Assembly: GCA_965218205.1 (NCBI GenBank) | Contig: OZ244590.1 | Coordinates: 1,178,001-1,242,000, forward strand | Source: CBDDCA01 sp965218205 | Lineage (GTDB): Bacteria > Spirochaetota > Spirochaetia > WTKD01 > G963693115 | DNA: 64,000 nucleotides | Direction: 5' to 3' | Shown here: piece by piece, positions 18,590 to 27,155 of the stretch | Layout: every line of letters begins with the position of its first letter | How positions within the stretch are numbered: position 1 is the stretch's first letter | The notes under the pieces: generated by a model | What the model was told of the DNA's origin: nothing | The model's input: the letters and a program-made list of their open reading frames with translations, nothing else | Database searches by the model: none | Position numbers and translations under genes: made by a program

Positions 18590-21500
18590 CTATGATTTAC
18601 ATTCTTTACTATTTATGTCTTTTGGGTACTGTGTTGTTTTTCCTGCCATAGCTGAATTTGAGAAATCATAACTGCTAAGAAATACCTTACACAATCTCCA
18701 TGATGATAAATCTTGATCAAATGCAGAGGCTTTCTCAAACGCAACAGCAAAACTATTAACATTCCTTACATTCCAATTTCCTATGTCTTGATCAAAGATA
18801 TTTGCTCTATTAAACATTGCAAACATATCCCTTACATTACTCACATTCCAATTTCCTATATCTTGATTAAAGGCACTTGCTCTCGTAAACATTGAAAACA
18901 TACTCCTTACATTACTGGTATTCCACTGTGTTATATCTCCATTAAAGGTACTATCGTTATCAAATAAATTACTCATATCAGTGATAGCACTGGTATCTAT
19001 CATGTTGAGATTGGGACTATTGGTGTTTTGCCTCCTTGCTCCTCTTTCTGCACTGATAATAGCTTTAAGCTGCTTCTTTGTCGTTGGTCTGTAATAAGTA
19101 GGTGATGTCTCTCCTGATGGTGCTGCTTTTAGTCCTGTCTTTATGATAATGCTTGCTGGTACTCTTTTATTTGAAGCGGTAATTGTACACTGTACTACAT
19201 CATAGCTATAGTTAGTAATAGCAAGATCATGCACATTAGATTTATTTGCTATGCCTGATATAGTAATTGTTTTACTACTCTGTTCAAACTGTAGTGCTAA
19301 GCCTGTTTCTTCTTTAATTTTCTTGCTATCTCCTTCCCGTATATTAGCATCACAGGTAAATGCAACGCCACTGGGACTGCTTACTAATCTTCTTGTACTA
19401 TGTGCTGATCTTGGGGCTTTACCTACTTCTGCTGAAACCTCCATAGTGTTTCCTATAATCACTGCTGACATTTCAAACTCATGTCGTTCTCCTGTTGATG
19501 TTTTTGTCGTATCGGTGCTGTTTACTGCTTGTACAACTATTTCGTAGGTTGTTCCGTTTATCAAGCCTGTCAGGGTAGTGTTGGTTGTTCCTGCTCCTAC
19601 TGTTGTGGGGCTTGAGTCTGCTTGTTTTATCGCTGTCGCACTTCTTGCACTGCCACTCTTGGCAATACTGTATACCTTGTACGATACTTGTGCAGTAATT
19701 AAGGCATCCCCTGTATCTGCTTTGTGATTTGCACTGAGGCTAGGAGCTGTCCATGATACTCTCATGCCTATTGGGGTTGTTCTTGTTTGTATGTTTCTTA
19801 CTTCTGCTGGAGCAGTCGCTAGCGATACGGTTATTATGCTTGCCACTGATGAAGATGCTACTTTCTTGCTAAGATCTGCTTTTATTGCTACCTCCAATAC
19901 AAAGTGATACTTTGTCGCTCCTTTTATTGCTATCACTGGTGCAGTGTCTGAAGATAAGCCTAAACTCATCAAGGCTGGTACTGTGTACACTCCGCTACTT
20001 GCACTGCCTATGTTTACTTTTCTTCCTGCAAGCACTTCTGCTACTGTTGGTATTGTGTCTTTCTGTAAGCCGTACACGGTGTACACAAGCTGTGCATCTG
20101 CTGTTATATCTTTGCCATCGTAGTCTTTTGCTCCCGTAAATGTGCTTAGCTGGGTGAGCCTCAGGTTTATTTTCCCTGCTGTGCTTGATTGTGACAGTAC
20201 CAGCTTTCCTGTAAGCAATGATCTATTGGGTGCTACTGCCTTTGAAGTATAGACTTCCTTTATTTCCGTTATATCGGTGTAAAAGCCTGCAGGAAAGAGC
20301 CTGTCGCTATTTGATGCATCGTAATCGGGGGATGTTGTGTTTACTATCCTCACTCCTATATAGTAATCTTTTGCTGTTTCTATGGGTGTTGCTCCTGCAT
20401 TGCTTCCACTGGTACTGTCTACTATTGGTATCTGTACAGTCGCTTGATTTGTCATTCCTGTTGCTTTTGTGTATTTTGCTACTCTCACTGCTACCTTTGA
20501 ATGGCTTTTTTCTACTGCCCATAGGGCTGATACACTGTCAGGCTTTCCAGTGCTGTCTTCTTTCTTGAGATATAGCACATAGTACGCAAGATCAGTTGCT
20601 TCAAGAGGAGTACCATCTGCTTTACGCATTCCTGCTATGGCTGAGGCATTTACCTGTACTGTTATGACTTTTTTTCCTGTATTGCCTCCTGTGCTAGGCA
20701 CTGAAAATACTACTGCATTATTGCTAGTATATGTTGTTATTTTTGGTGTTGTTGGTGGAGGAGTGAGTGCTTTTGTTATTATTGTTCCTGATGCTCCTAT
20801 GCTATAGGCGGGACTGAGGCTGTTTATAGCTTCCACTCCTACAGTATAGGTTGCATCTCTTTTTCCTATAAATGATACGCTGTACCTTGTAGTATTCTTT
20901 CCTGCTAGCTCCCGTATTTGTTTCTGTGTTTCTACTCCTGCAAGAGTTTTTATTACATCTATTGTTTTTGTGCTGTGATCTCCTTCTGCTATGTACACTT
21001 TGTACTGTATCTGTGCCTGTGTAAGTTTGCTTCCATTAGGAGCTTTGTTGTCAGTAGTAATGTCGCCTGCACTAAACTCATAGACTGCTGTTGCTGTTGT
21101 TTGTGTTGCTGACACTACAGAGAGCTTTGCATCCTTGGGAGCAGGTGGTGCAGTTGAAGTATCATCATATACTGCCACTGTATCAGCAAGAGAGGTTATG
21201 AATCTTACTATATTATTTTCTATTTGCAGAAAGATAAAGCGATAGTCCTTCTTTGTTGCTTCTGTCTTGGGTACTTCTAAACCATCTGCTATACCAAAGC
21301 TAATGGTGGTATCTGTTCCTGTTATGCTCTTGTCTGCTATTGAGTTTTTGCTATAGCTAACAGTAGTGTCTGTTCCTGCTATGCTCTTGTCTGCTATTAA
21401 GTTTTTGCTATCGTACATAAGCAGGGTATAATATCGTCCTACGCCAGGAGCTGTCTTAAAGGTTGCTTTTATTTGTACTGCTCCTGTTTTGTCTAAGCTA

Positions 21501-21676
21501 GGTTTATTTTGAAATATATCTTCTGATGGGACTGTAGGTTTAGGAGGGGGGTTTAAGGGAGGCTTAGGAGTCTGTATATCTGTGGTAGTTACTGTTTCTG
21601 TACATCCTAGCACAAAAAGCGTAGCCACTACTAGCATCCATGCCAGCGTAACTGTAATTATTCTTTGTAAAATCAA
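18590..21676 (-). CDS. Fn3-repeat lipoprotein with DUF285/BspA-like tail, no homopolymer tract
   Basis: About 1,028 aa. The lipoprotein signal MILQRIITVTLAW...LFVLGC begins at a TTG codon (21674-21676) that has GAGGAGG 6 bases upstream; a TTG five codons earlier is less likely. Then follow about six Fn3-like modules related to modules 6-9 of the larger paralogues, an Ig-like module, and four or so DUF285 repeats (AFNQDIGNWNVSNVRDMF) ending in a Cys-containing tail. The first five Fn3 modules of the paralogues are absent and there is one module not seen in them (TYTSNNAVVFSVPS). The upstream flank resembles that of the gene at 13840-18491 (CTACAAAGCGTGAAAAAAAT), but the G tract is replaced by GAGGAGG. 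Confidence 0.85.
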   Translation of the reverse strand: MILQRIITVTLAWMLVVATLFVLGCTETVTTTDIQTPKPPLNPPPKPTVPSEDIFQNKPSLDKTGAVQIKATFKTAPGVGRYYTLLMYDSKNLIADKSIAGTDTTVSYSKNSIADKSITGTDTTISFGIADGLEVPKTEATKKDYRFIFLQIENNIVRFITSLADTVAVYDDTSTAPPAPKDAKLSVVSATQTTATAVYEFSAGDITTDNKAPNGSKLTQAQIQYKVYIAEGDHSTKTIDVIKTLAGVETQKQIRELAGKNTTRYSVSFIGKRDATYTVGVEAINSLSPAYSIGASGTIITKALTPPPTTPKITTYTSNNAVVFSVPSTGGNTGKKVITVQVNASAIAGMRKADGTPLEATDLAYYVLYLKKEDSTGKPDSVSALWAVEKSHSKVAVRVAKYTKATGMTNQATVQIPIVDSTSGSNAGATPIETAKDYYIGVRIVNTTSPDYDASNSDRLFPAGFYTDITEIKEVYTSKAVAPNRSLLTGKLVLSQSSTAGKINLRLTQLSTFTGAKDYDGKDITADAQLVYTVYGLQKDTIPTVAEVLAGRKVNIGSASSGVYTVPALMSLGLSSDTAPVIAIKGATKYHFVLEVAIKADLSKKVASSSVASIITVSLATAPAEVRNIQTRTTPIGMRVSWTAPSLSANHKADTGDALITAQVSYKVYSIAKSGSARSATAIKQADSSPTTVGAGTTNTTLTGLINGTTYEIVVQAVNSTDTTKTSTGERHEFEMSAVIIGNTMEVSAEVGKAPRSAHSTRRLVSSPSGVAFTCDANIREGDSKKIKEETGLALQFEQSSKTITISGIANKSNVHDLAITNYSYDVVQCTITASNKRVPASIIIKTGLKAAPSGETSPTYYRPTTKKQLKAIISAERGARRQNTNSPNLNMIDTSAITDMSNLFDNDSTFNGDITQWNTSNVRSMFSMFTRASAFNQDIGNWNVSNVRDMFAMFNRANIFDQDIGNWNVRNVNSFAVAFEKASAFDQDLSSWRLCKVFLSSYDFSNSAMAGKTTQYPKDINSKECKS
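21299..21412 (-). repeat. 57-bp in-frame tandem duplication in the lipoprotein gene
   Basis: Two adjacent 57-base units (21299-21355 and 21356-21412) that differ at only a few positions. In the protein this doubles a 19-residue Fn3 strand segment, seen as SIAGTDTTVSYSKN followed by SITGTDTTISFG. The paralogues at 13840 and 56491 have only one copy. Confidence 0.85.
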
Positions 21677-21769
21677 GGTGCACCTCCTCAATTTTTTTCA
21701 CGCTTTGTAGCTATTTTGTTTGTAGCTACTATTTGTAAAATATACTCCTCACTCCTTATTACATTATTT

Positions 21770-21778
21770 ATTATAGCA
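21770..21778 (-). promoter_or_regulatory. Extended -10 element upstream of the third lipoprotein gene
   Basis: TGCTATAAT on the minus strand, the same element as at 18529-18537. It is 93 bases upstream of the TTG start, so the leader would be longer than in the paralogues. Confidence 0.4.
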
Positions 21779-21785
21779 TAAAAAA

Positions 21786-22754
21786 TTATAATAGAAAAGG
21801 CACAAACAAAAAATTTTCAGTCAATAATTCAGCATTTCTATCAAACATTGTAATGAGAGAATATACATACCATTTCTCATACATTAGATTCTCAGTATTG
21901 ATATCTTCTATGTACTTATATAACGATAACAACATACGATTAAATTCCATTACATTCAAGTCTAAAAGAGATTCTTGATAAGAATACACTAAGTCAATCA
22001 TACGAGATATATCAGTATACTCATAGGTAGGATACACTGACGCGAGATAATTATTGATATGAGTCATTGCCATAGACAAAGCGTATAACAACAGCTCAAT
22101 ACCTTTGTCCTGCTGACCAGCACTGATATAATAAATGCCAAGTTCACGAAACGCATAGAACGATGAATCAAAATCAACCTTTACAAATACATGTATATCG
22201 TCTAATCCATCTTCTACTAAGATTTTTTTTAATACATCTAAATCATTTGTAAACAATGCTTCTTTTTCTTGAACAATCTCTTGTAATATAGCAACAAAGG
22301 CCTCTTCATTTTCTTCAAAAAAATAAAGCAGTGCTAAACGATAGCGTACTATATTTCTAGCATCATAGTGCAAGGTAGGGAGAGTATCATACAAAATAGT
22401 ATAATAATTCTTTGCATTGATAACATCACCAAGTAAAAAATAAACATTAGCTACTCCCAACAGAGCAGTACTATTTTCTTTATTTTTTTGGTAAGCTGAT
22501 ACATACAGCTCTAAAGCCTTAAGAAAATTTTTATTTTCAATATAAATATTTGCTTGCTGAAATTGCTTTGCTTGCTGATACTCCATTACACTTATTGTGC
22601 CATTCTCTTTTTGAAAAAAAAGAAGTGGATCTTCTAGCAACAAATTTTCAACCCAATGCTCCTCTGTCTGACTAAAAAGAGAATTTTGGGCAGTAAGAGA
22701 CATCATTGCTATACCAATAAGCAACATATATTTCTTTATCTGCACTAACAGCAT
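21786..22754 (-). CDS. Exported TPR-type protein of unknown function
   Basis: About 322 aa. An N-terminal signal sequence (LLVQIKKYMLLIGIAMMSL ... SLFSQ) is followed by helical repeats of tetratricopeptide type, clearest at residues 68-130 (AKQFQQANIYIENKNF, ALELYVSAYQKNKEN, ALLGVANVYFLLGD, AKNYYTILY). The ATG at 22754 is preferred over a TTG three codons earlier. It is the last gene after the V-ATPase set, 74 bases behind the rotor-subunit gene, and may be read from that operon; this does not prove a role in the ATPase. TPR proteins usually act as protein-binding scaffolds. Confidence 0.7.
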   Translation of the reverse strand: MLLVQIKKYMLLIGIAMMSLTAQNSLFSQTEEHWVENLLLEDPLLFFQKENGTISVMEYQQAKQFQQANIYIENKNFLKALELYVSAYQKNKENSTALLGVANVYFLLGDVINAKNYYTILYDTLPTLHYDARNIVRYRLALLYFFEENEEAFVAILQEIVQEKEALFTNDLDVLKKILVEDGLDDIHVFVKVDFDSSFYAFRELGIYYISAGQQDKGIELLLYALSMAMTHINNYLASVYPTYEYTDISRMIDLVYSYQESLLDLNVMEFNRMLLSLYKYIEDINTENLMYEKWYVYSLITMFDRNAELLTENFLFVPFLL

Positions 22755-22828
22755 ACTGCCCAAACCCTAAATATTGCAATGTGATAATACATATGGTATA
22801 TTATCACACAATTAACTAAATGTTGCTG

Positions 22829-23263
22829 CTATGAAATTATTGAAAACAGAAATACCATTACAAATAATGCAACTGATTCAATCAATCCAAGCACAATAAT
22901 ATAATTAGTAAATCCTTTCCCTGTTTTTGCAAAAGCATCTGATGCTGCAGCTGCGGCTTTTCCTTGATACCATGCTGAACATCCCATAGCCAAACCTCCT
23001 AAAAGTCCTGCTCCTAATATTTGTCCTGATGCAACAGAACCAACAGCGGCTACTAATGCATTCATTAAAATAAGACCATAAAACGTTTGTGTCAATGGTG
23101 CACCAATAAAAGCAAAAAGAAGAAACGGTATTTTTTCATTTTGCAAATAACAACGTTTCCAAGCACCTACTGCAGATACACCAGCAGAACCAATTCCTAA
23201 TGCTGAACCTGCTGCTGCTAAACAAAGAGCTGCTGCAACTCCTACTAAACCAAAATTATCCAT
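22829..23263 (-). CDS. ntpK: V-type ATPase rotor-ring subunit K
   Basis: 144 aa proteolipid with four membrane helices, i.e. two fused hairpins, as in V-type K subunits. The ion-binding carboxylate is Glu129 (LGLIESVALF). Thr58-Gln59 (APLTQTFYG), Gln100 (WYQGKAAAA) and Glu129 sit at the positions of the sodium ligands Thr64, Gln65, Gln110 and Glu139 of Enterococcus hirae NtpK, so the ring may carry Na+ rather than H+ (inference). It lies after subunit I and is preceded by a GGAG-type ribosome-binding site. Confidence 0.93.
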   Translation of the reverse strand: MDNFGLVGVAAALCLAAAGSALGIGSAGVSAVGAWKRCYLQNEKIPFLLFAFIGAPLTQTFYGLILMNALVAAVGSVASGQILGAGLLGGLAMGCSAWYQGKAAAAASDAFAKTGKGFTNYIIVLGLIESVALFVMVFLFSIIS

Positions 23264-23286
23264 TCATATCCTCCAGATTAATTTTT

Positions 23287-25140
23287 TTATTTTTTTCTAA
23301 ACGGTGAATAAACTCTTCCACTCCATTCCATTCCAATGTGCATACCAAATTCAAGTATATTTAAACGTACACCATGAATGATAATAGCTAATAACCCCAT
23401 TGCAAGATTGAAAGTATGAGCAAATATAAGCACTGCTACCCCTCCAACATATCCTATAACAGTACCAGAACTCATAATTGATTGTGCCATATCATTGAAA
23501 GCACTTGCAATTGAAAGTGATGCTAACCCTACAGCAAACAAACGAATATAAGAAATAATATCCGCAAAATTCCCCAAACTATCAAGGGCATGTAATAAAA
23601 TTTTCGCTATTCCAATACCGATGCCTACAAAAAAATTATGATTAGGACTTTGATCTGCAGATATTACTACTAATACAAAGCCAATGATAATACAAACAAG
23701 GGCATATGAAGGAAAAGGAAAAGCCTCTGCTCCAAGCAATAGAGTAAGCACTAGATGATACAAACCATATATCATAACACCAGATCCTAAATGATTTATA
23801 ACAAAAAATATGTCTTTTAAGCGTATACCACGAATAATGCCCCAAAAATGAGCAATACATAAATGAATAAGTCCAACAGTAAAAGCAAAATACCATATAT
23901 TTTGCGCACTACTTGGATTAGTAATAGCTATAGCAGGTATCACAAGATAAGACAAAACACCAGTTTCTGCAAATGGAGCATAGCCAAACCAATTTCCTGA
24001 CATTGCTCCCCATGCTATAGTGGCAAAAGAGTTCCATAAAAGAAACAGTAAGGTGAGATTTGTTATATCATTTCGCTGTTTTATAAGAAGAAAGCCCATA
24101 AGAGAACTTATTAACAGTACTATCCCATATCCAGCATCCCCTATAATCATACCAAAGAAAAGCGTGAGAGCAAGCAGAAACATACCGCTAATGTCAAACT
24201 CTTTGTATCCAGGCACTGTATCCATCAGCTTAAATAAAGGCTTCATAATTCTAATAGGCGGCAAATTTTTCTGTTTCGTAGGAACATCATCTTCATCTTT
24301 TACTTCATCAATGACTACCCCTAATTTATTCTTACGACAAAAAGAATAGAAAGAATCACATTCTGCTTGAGGAATAAACCCTTCAATTACCAGAATAGTA
24401 TCATATTGTTTTGCTTCATTTTGTACTGATAAAATAGAAATTTCATTTTCTAATGCTATTTTCATATCTAACAATGTTTGCTTATACACAGAATACGCAA
24501 AAATCTTCTCTTGCACAATTCTCATTGCATTAGAAATATCAAGTATTTTAGTATGTAATTCATGAGGAGAAAAATCCGATATTATACATTCTTTCCATTG
24601 AGAAGGTGGAGAAAAAGCATCTTTTTCAGTAGATACTACTAAACAATACATGTAATCTTTTTTCTTAAAAAGATCAAAGCAAGTATAGTGCATAGTGTGT
24701 TTTTCTCTCTTCTTATTTTGTTTATCAGTTGCAGAATAACAATACACATTGCAAAAAACATTATTTTCTCTCAGATATGCTATATCTTTTGCCGAAACTT
24801 CCCCATAGGGCTGCATTTCTCCAATAGTGTTATTATGCTCCTCGTACTGCTCTTTCAGTGTATGTAACTCCTGTGCATGCTGTAACACCTGCTCAATAAC
24901 ACCGTCATCTAATGATGGCAACTGTGCTTTTACGCTTGTGCTTTCTTGTACATCGGTAGATTCAAGTATATCAAGTACTTGACATACATCATTATATTTT
25001 TTTACTACACTGCTATGTGTTGCATCGCTTATTGTATTATATGCAATATCCACTAAGCCGTACTCTTGTAGTTTAGATAAGTAGCTATTTGCATCATGAG
25101 AAGTGAAGATAATGCTGACTTTTTTCATTTTCTCTATCAT
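23287..25140 (-). CDS. ntpI: V-type ATPase membrane stator subunit I
   Basis: 617 aa. The N-terminal half is soluble and coiled-coil rich; the C-terminal half has seven or eight membrane helices. The segment ISYIRLFAVGLASLSIA carries the essential Arg that faces the K-ring carboxylate during ion passage. Typical family length is 600-660 aa. It starts within a few bases of the end of the subunit D gene and continues the operon. Confidence 0.93.
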   Translation of the reverse strand: MIEKMKKVSIIFTSHDANSYLSKLQEYGLVDIAYNTISDATHSSVVKKYNDVCQVLDILESTDVQESTSVKAQLPSLDDGVIEQVLQHAQELHTLKEQYEEHNNTIGEMQPYGEVSAKDIAYLRENNVFCNVYCYSATDKQNKKREKHTMHYTCFDLFKKKDYMYCLVVSTEKDAFSPPSQWKECIISDFSPHELHTKILDISNAMRIVQEKIFAYSVYKQTLLDMKIALENEISILSVQNEAKQYDTILVIEGFIPQAECDSFYSFCRKNKLGVVIDEVKDEDDVPTKQKNLPPIRIMKPLFKLMDTVPGYKEFDISGMFLLALTLFFGMIIGDAGYGIVLLISSLMGFLLIKQRNDITNLTLLFLLWNSFATIAWGAMSGNWFGYAPFAETGVLSYLVIPAIAITNPSSAQNIWYFAFTVGLIHLCIAHFWGIIRGIRLKDIFFVINHLGSGVMIYGLYHLVLTLLLGAEAFPFPSYALVCIIIGFVLVVISADQSPNHNFFVGIGIGIAKILLHALDSLGNFADIISYIRLFAVGLASLSIASAFNDMAQSIMSSGTVIGYVGGVAVLIFAHTFNLAMGLLAIIIHGVRLNILEFGMHIGMEWSGRVYSPFRKK

Positions 25141-25143
25141 ACG

Positions 25144-25746
25144 TTACGCCTCTACAATTCTTCCTTTCGTTATTTTTCCTCGCACTACTCCTGCTGTTTG
25201 CTGATCACCGAGATAAATTTGAATAACACGAATATTATGCTTTGTTTCTGGAATTTTTATTTTCTCAAATAGATTCACTCTCTGTATAGTAATACGAAGT
25301 TCTTTTTCAATCTTCTCATACTGTTGCTGATACACTTCAATTTCAGCTGCAATTTTTAATACATCAATAAGAGATGAGATACCATCATCCAACCAATAGG
25401 GAGTAGTATATATATCATAATCTACCAACTGAACCAATAATTCCTTATAAATAGGAACATCCACTCCTGCTATGTTCTGCATCTCTACTTCAAGTTTAGT
25501 ATGCTCAATGTACTGTTCAATGAGACTGGCATCACTATCCCCAAATACTGCAACCCACGTATCTATTGCATTTACATACTCACGATATTTTTCTTGCAGC
25601 ACCTTTATTTGATACAGAATTTTTTGCAATATACTTTGTAATTGCTGTTGTTTTAATTTAAGAGTTGGAAGGTATCTATCAAAACGCTTTAAGTCATCCT
25701 TCTGCTTTTTGAGTTCATTTTTTGTAAGCTTTACTCTACTTGACAT
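25144..25746 (-). CDS. ntpD: V-type ATPase central-stalk subunit D
   Basis: 200 aa, almost wholly helical with long heptad-like stretches, as expected for the rotor shaft inside the A3B3 head. The N-terminus KLTKNELKKQKDDLKRF is typical of the D family (conserved T-K-x-E-L...L). It sits between subunits B and I in the spirochaete gene order. Confidence 0.9.
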   Translation of the reverse strand: MSSRVKLTKNELKKQKDDLKRFDRYLPTLKLKQQQLQSILQKILYQIKVLQEKYREYVNAIDTWVAVFGDSDASLIEQYIEHTKLEVEMQNIAGVDVPIYKELLVQLVDYDIYTTPYWLDDGISSLIDVLKIAAEIEVYQQQYEKIEKELRITIQRVNLFEKIKIPETKHNIRVIQIYLGDQQTAGVVRGKITKGRIVEA

Positions 25747-25802
25747 TATTTCTCCACCGTATACTACTGGCTATAAACCTATGGCTACATTACTATTCTT
25801 AT

Positions 25803-27155
25803 CTACACAGCCTTTTCTATTGTATCAGATACTGTATCAGAAGACTCATCTTTATTGTTAGCAGTAGTCTGCCAAAATTTTTGTACTAAATCGCTTTTTA
25901 ATCCTACTTCGTGCTTTTCAAAACAAGCAGCAAGGATTTTCCATCCAGTATCTAACGCTTTTTCTAAGGGTAAATTTACCGAAAGTGTCATGAGTTCTAA
26001 CTCAAACAGCTCCCCAAACTTAATGAGTTTGCTGTCCCAATCAGACATACGAAATCCCATAGAACGTTTTTCAAGGCTTGATTTATAACTTGCATATAGC
26101 TTAATAAGTCCATCCATAATGGCACGATGATCTTCACGTGTTTTTCCATTTACCATTTGCTTTAAGCGCGATAATGATCCAAACGGTTCAATACGTCCTC
26201 CTCTTAAATAATATTGACCTTCGGTAATATATCCTGTATTATCAGGAATAGGATGAGTAACATCATCCCCTGGCATTGTGGTAACACTCAGTATGGTAAT
26301 AGATCCTGCTCCTTCAAAATCTACAGCTTTCTCATAACGCGACGCAAGCTGACTGTATAAATCTCCTGGATACCCTCTATTAGAAGGCACTTGTTCTTGA
26401 GTAATAGCAATTTCTTTTAAGCTATCTGCAAAGTTAGTAAGATCGCTCAACAGTACCAGCACTTTTTTTCCTGCAACTGCAAATCGTTCTGCTACCGCTA
26501 AACTCACATCTGGTACCATAAGTGCTTCTACAATAGGATCGGATGCTGTATGCACAAAAAATACAGTACGCGATAACACTCCCCCTTCTTCCAAAGCAGA
26601 ACGAAAGAAAAGATAATCATCATACTTAAGCCCTATCCCTCCAAGAATAATCATATCAACTTCTGATTGCAATGCAATACGTGCTAAAAGCTGATTATAT
26701 GGCTCTCCCGAAACGGAAAAAATAGGTATTTTTTGTGATTCTACCAAAGTATTAAACACATCAATCATAGGAATACCCGTTCGTACCATTTTAGTAGGGA
26801 TAATTCTTTTTGCAGGATTTACTGAGGGACCACCAATTTCAATAAGATTATCACGAAGATGTGGGCCTTTATCGCGTGGTTCTCCTCTTCCATTAAAAAT
26901 TCTTCCTAACAAATTATCGGAAAAAGCAACTTTCATAGGCTCTCCCAAAAAGCGAATAGAATCTTGGGTAGATATTCCTCTGCCTCCCGCAAACACTTGC
27001 AAGCTCACCATATCTTTATTAAGACGAATAACCTCTGCTAATGATTCTCCAAAACGAGTTTGTACTACTGCAGTCTCACCATAAGAAACTCCTTCTGCTC
27101 GCACATTAAGAACATTACCAGTGATTGATTCAATTTTATTGTATACCTTATGCAT
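25803..27155 (-). CDS. ntpB: V-type ATPase regulatory nucleotide-binding subunit B
   Basis: 450 aa. Typical B-subunit blocks are present: FNGRGEPRDKGP, IPMIDVFNTLVESQKIPIFS split by the degenerate P-loop SVSGEPYNQL, LSDLTNFADSLKEIA, and PSNRGYPGDLYSQLASRYEKA. The P-loop lacks the GxxxxGKT lysine, as in non-catalytic B subunits. Its start overlaps the subunit A stop by 8 bases. Confidence 0.95.
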   Translation of the reverse strand: MHKVYNKIESITGNVLNVRAEGVSYGETAVVQTRFGESLAEVIRLNKDMVSLQVFAGGRGISTQDSIRFLGEPMKVAFSDNLLGRIFNGRGEPRDKGPHLRDNLIEIGGPSVNPAKRIIPTKMVRTGIPMIDVFNTLVESQKIPIFSVSGEPYNQLLARIALQSEVDMIILGGIGLKYDDYLFFRSALEEGGVLSRTVFFVHTASDPIVEALMVPDVSLAVAERFAVAGKKVLVLLSDLTNFADSLKEIAITQEQVPSNRGYPGDLYSQLASRYEKAVDFEGAGSITILSVTTMPGDDVTHPIPDNTGYITEGQYYLRGGRIEPFGSLSRLKQMVNGKTREDHRAIMDGLIKLYASYKSSLEKRSMGFRMSDWDSKLIKFGELFELELMTLSVNLPLEKALDTGWKILAACFEKHEVGLKSDLVQKFWQTTANNKDESSDTVSDTIEKAV

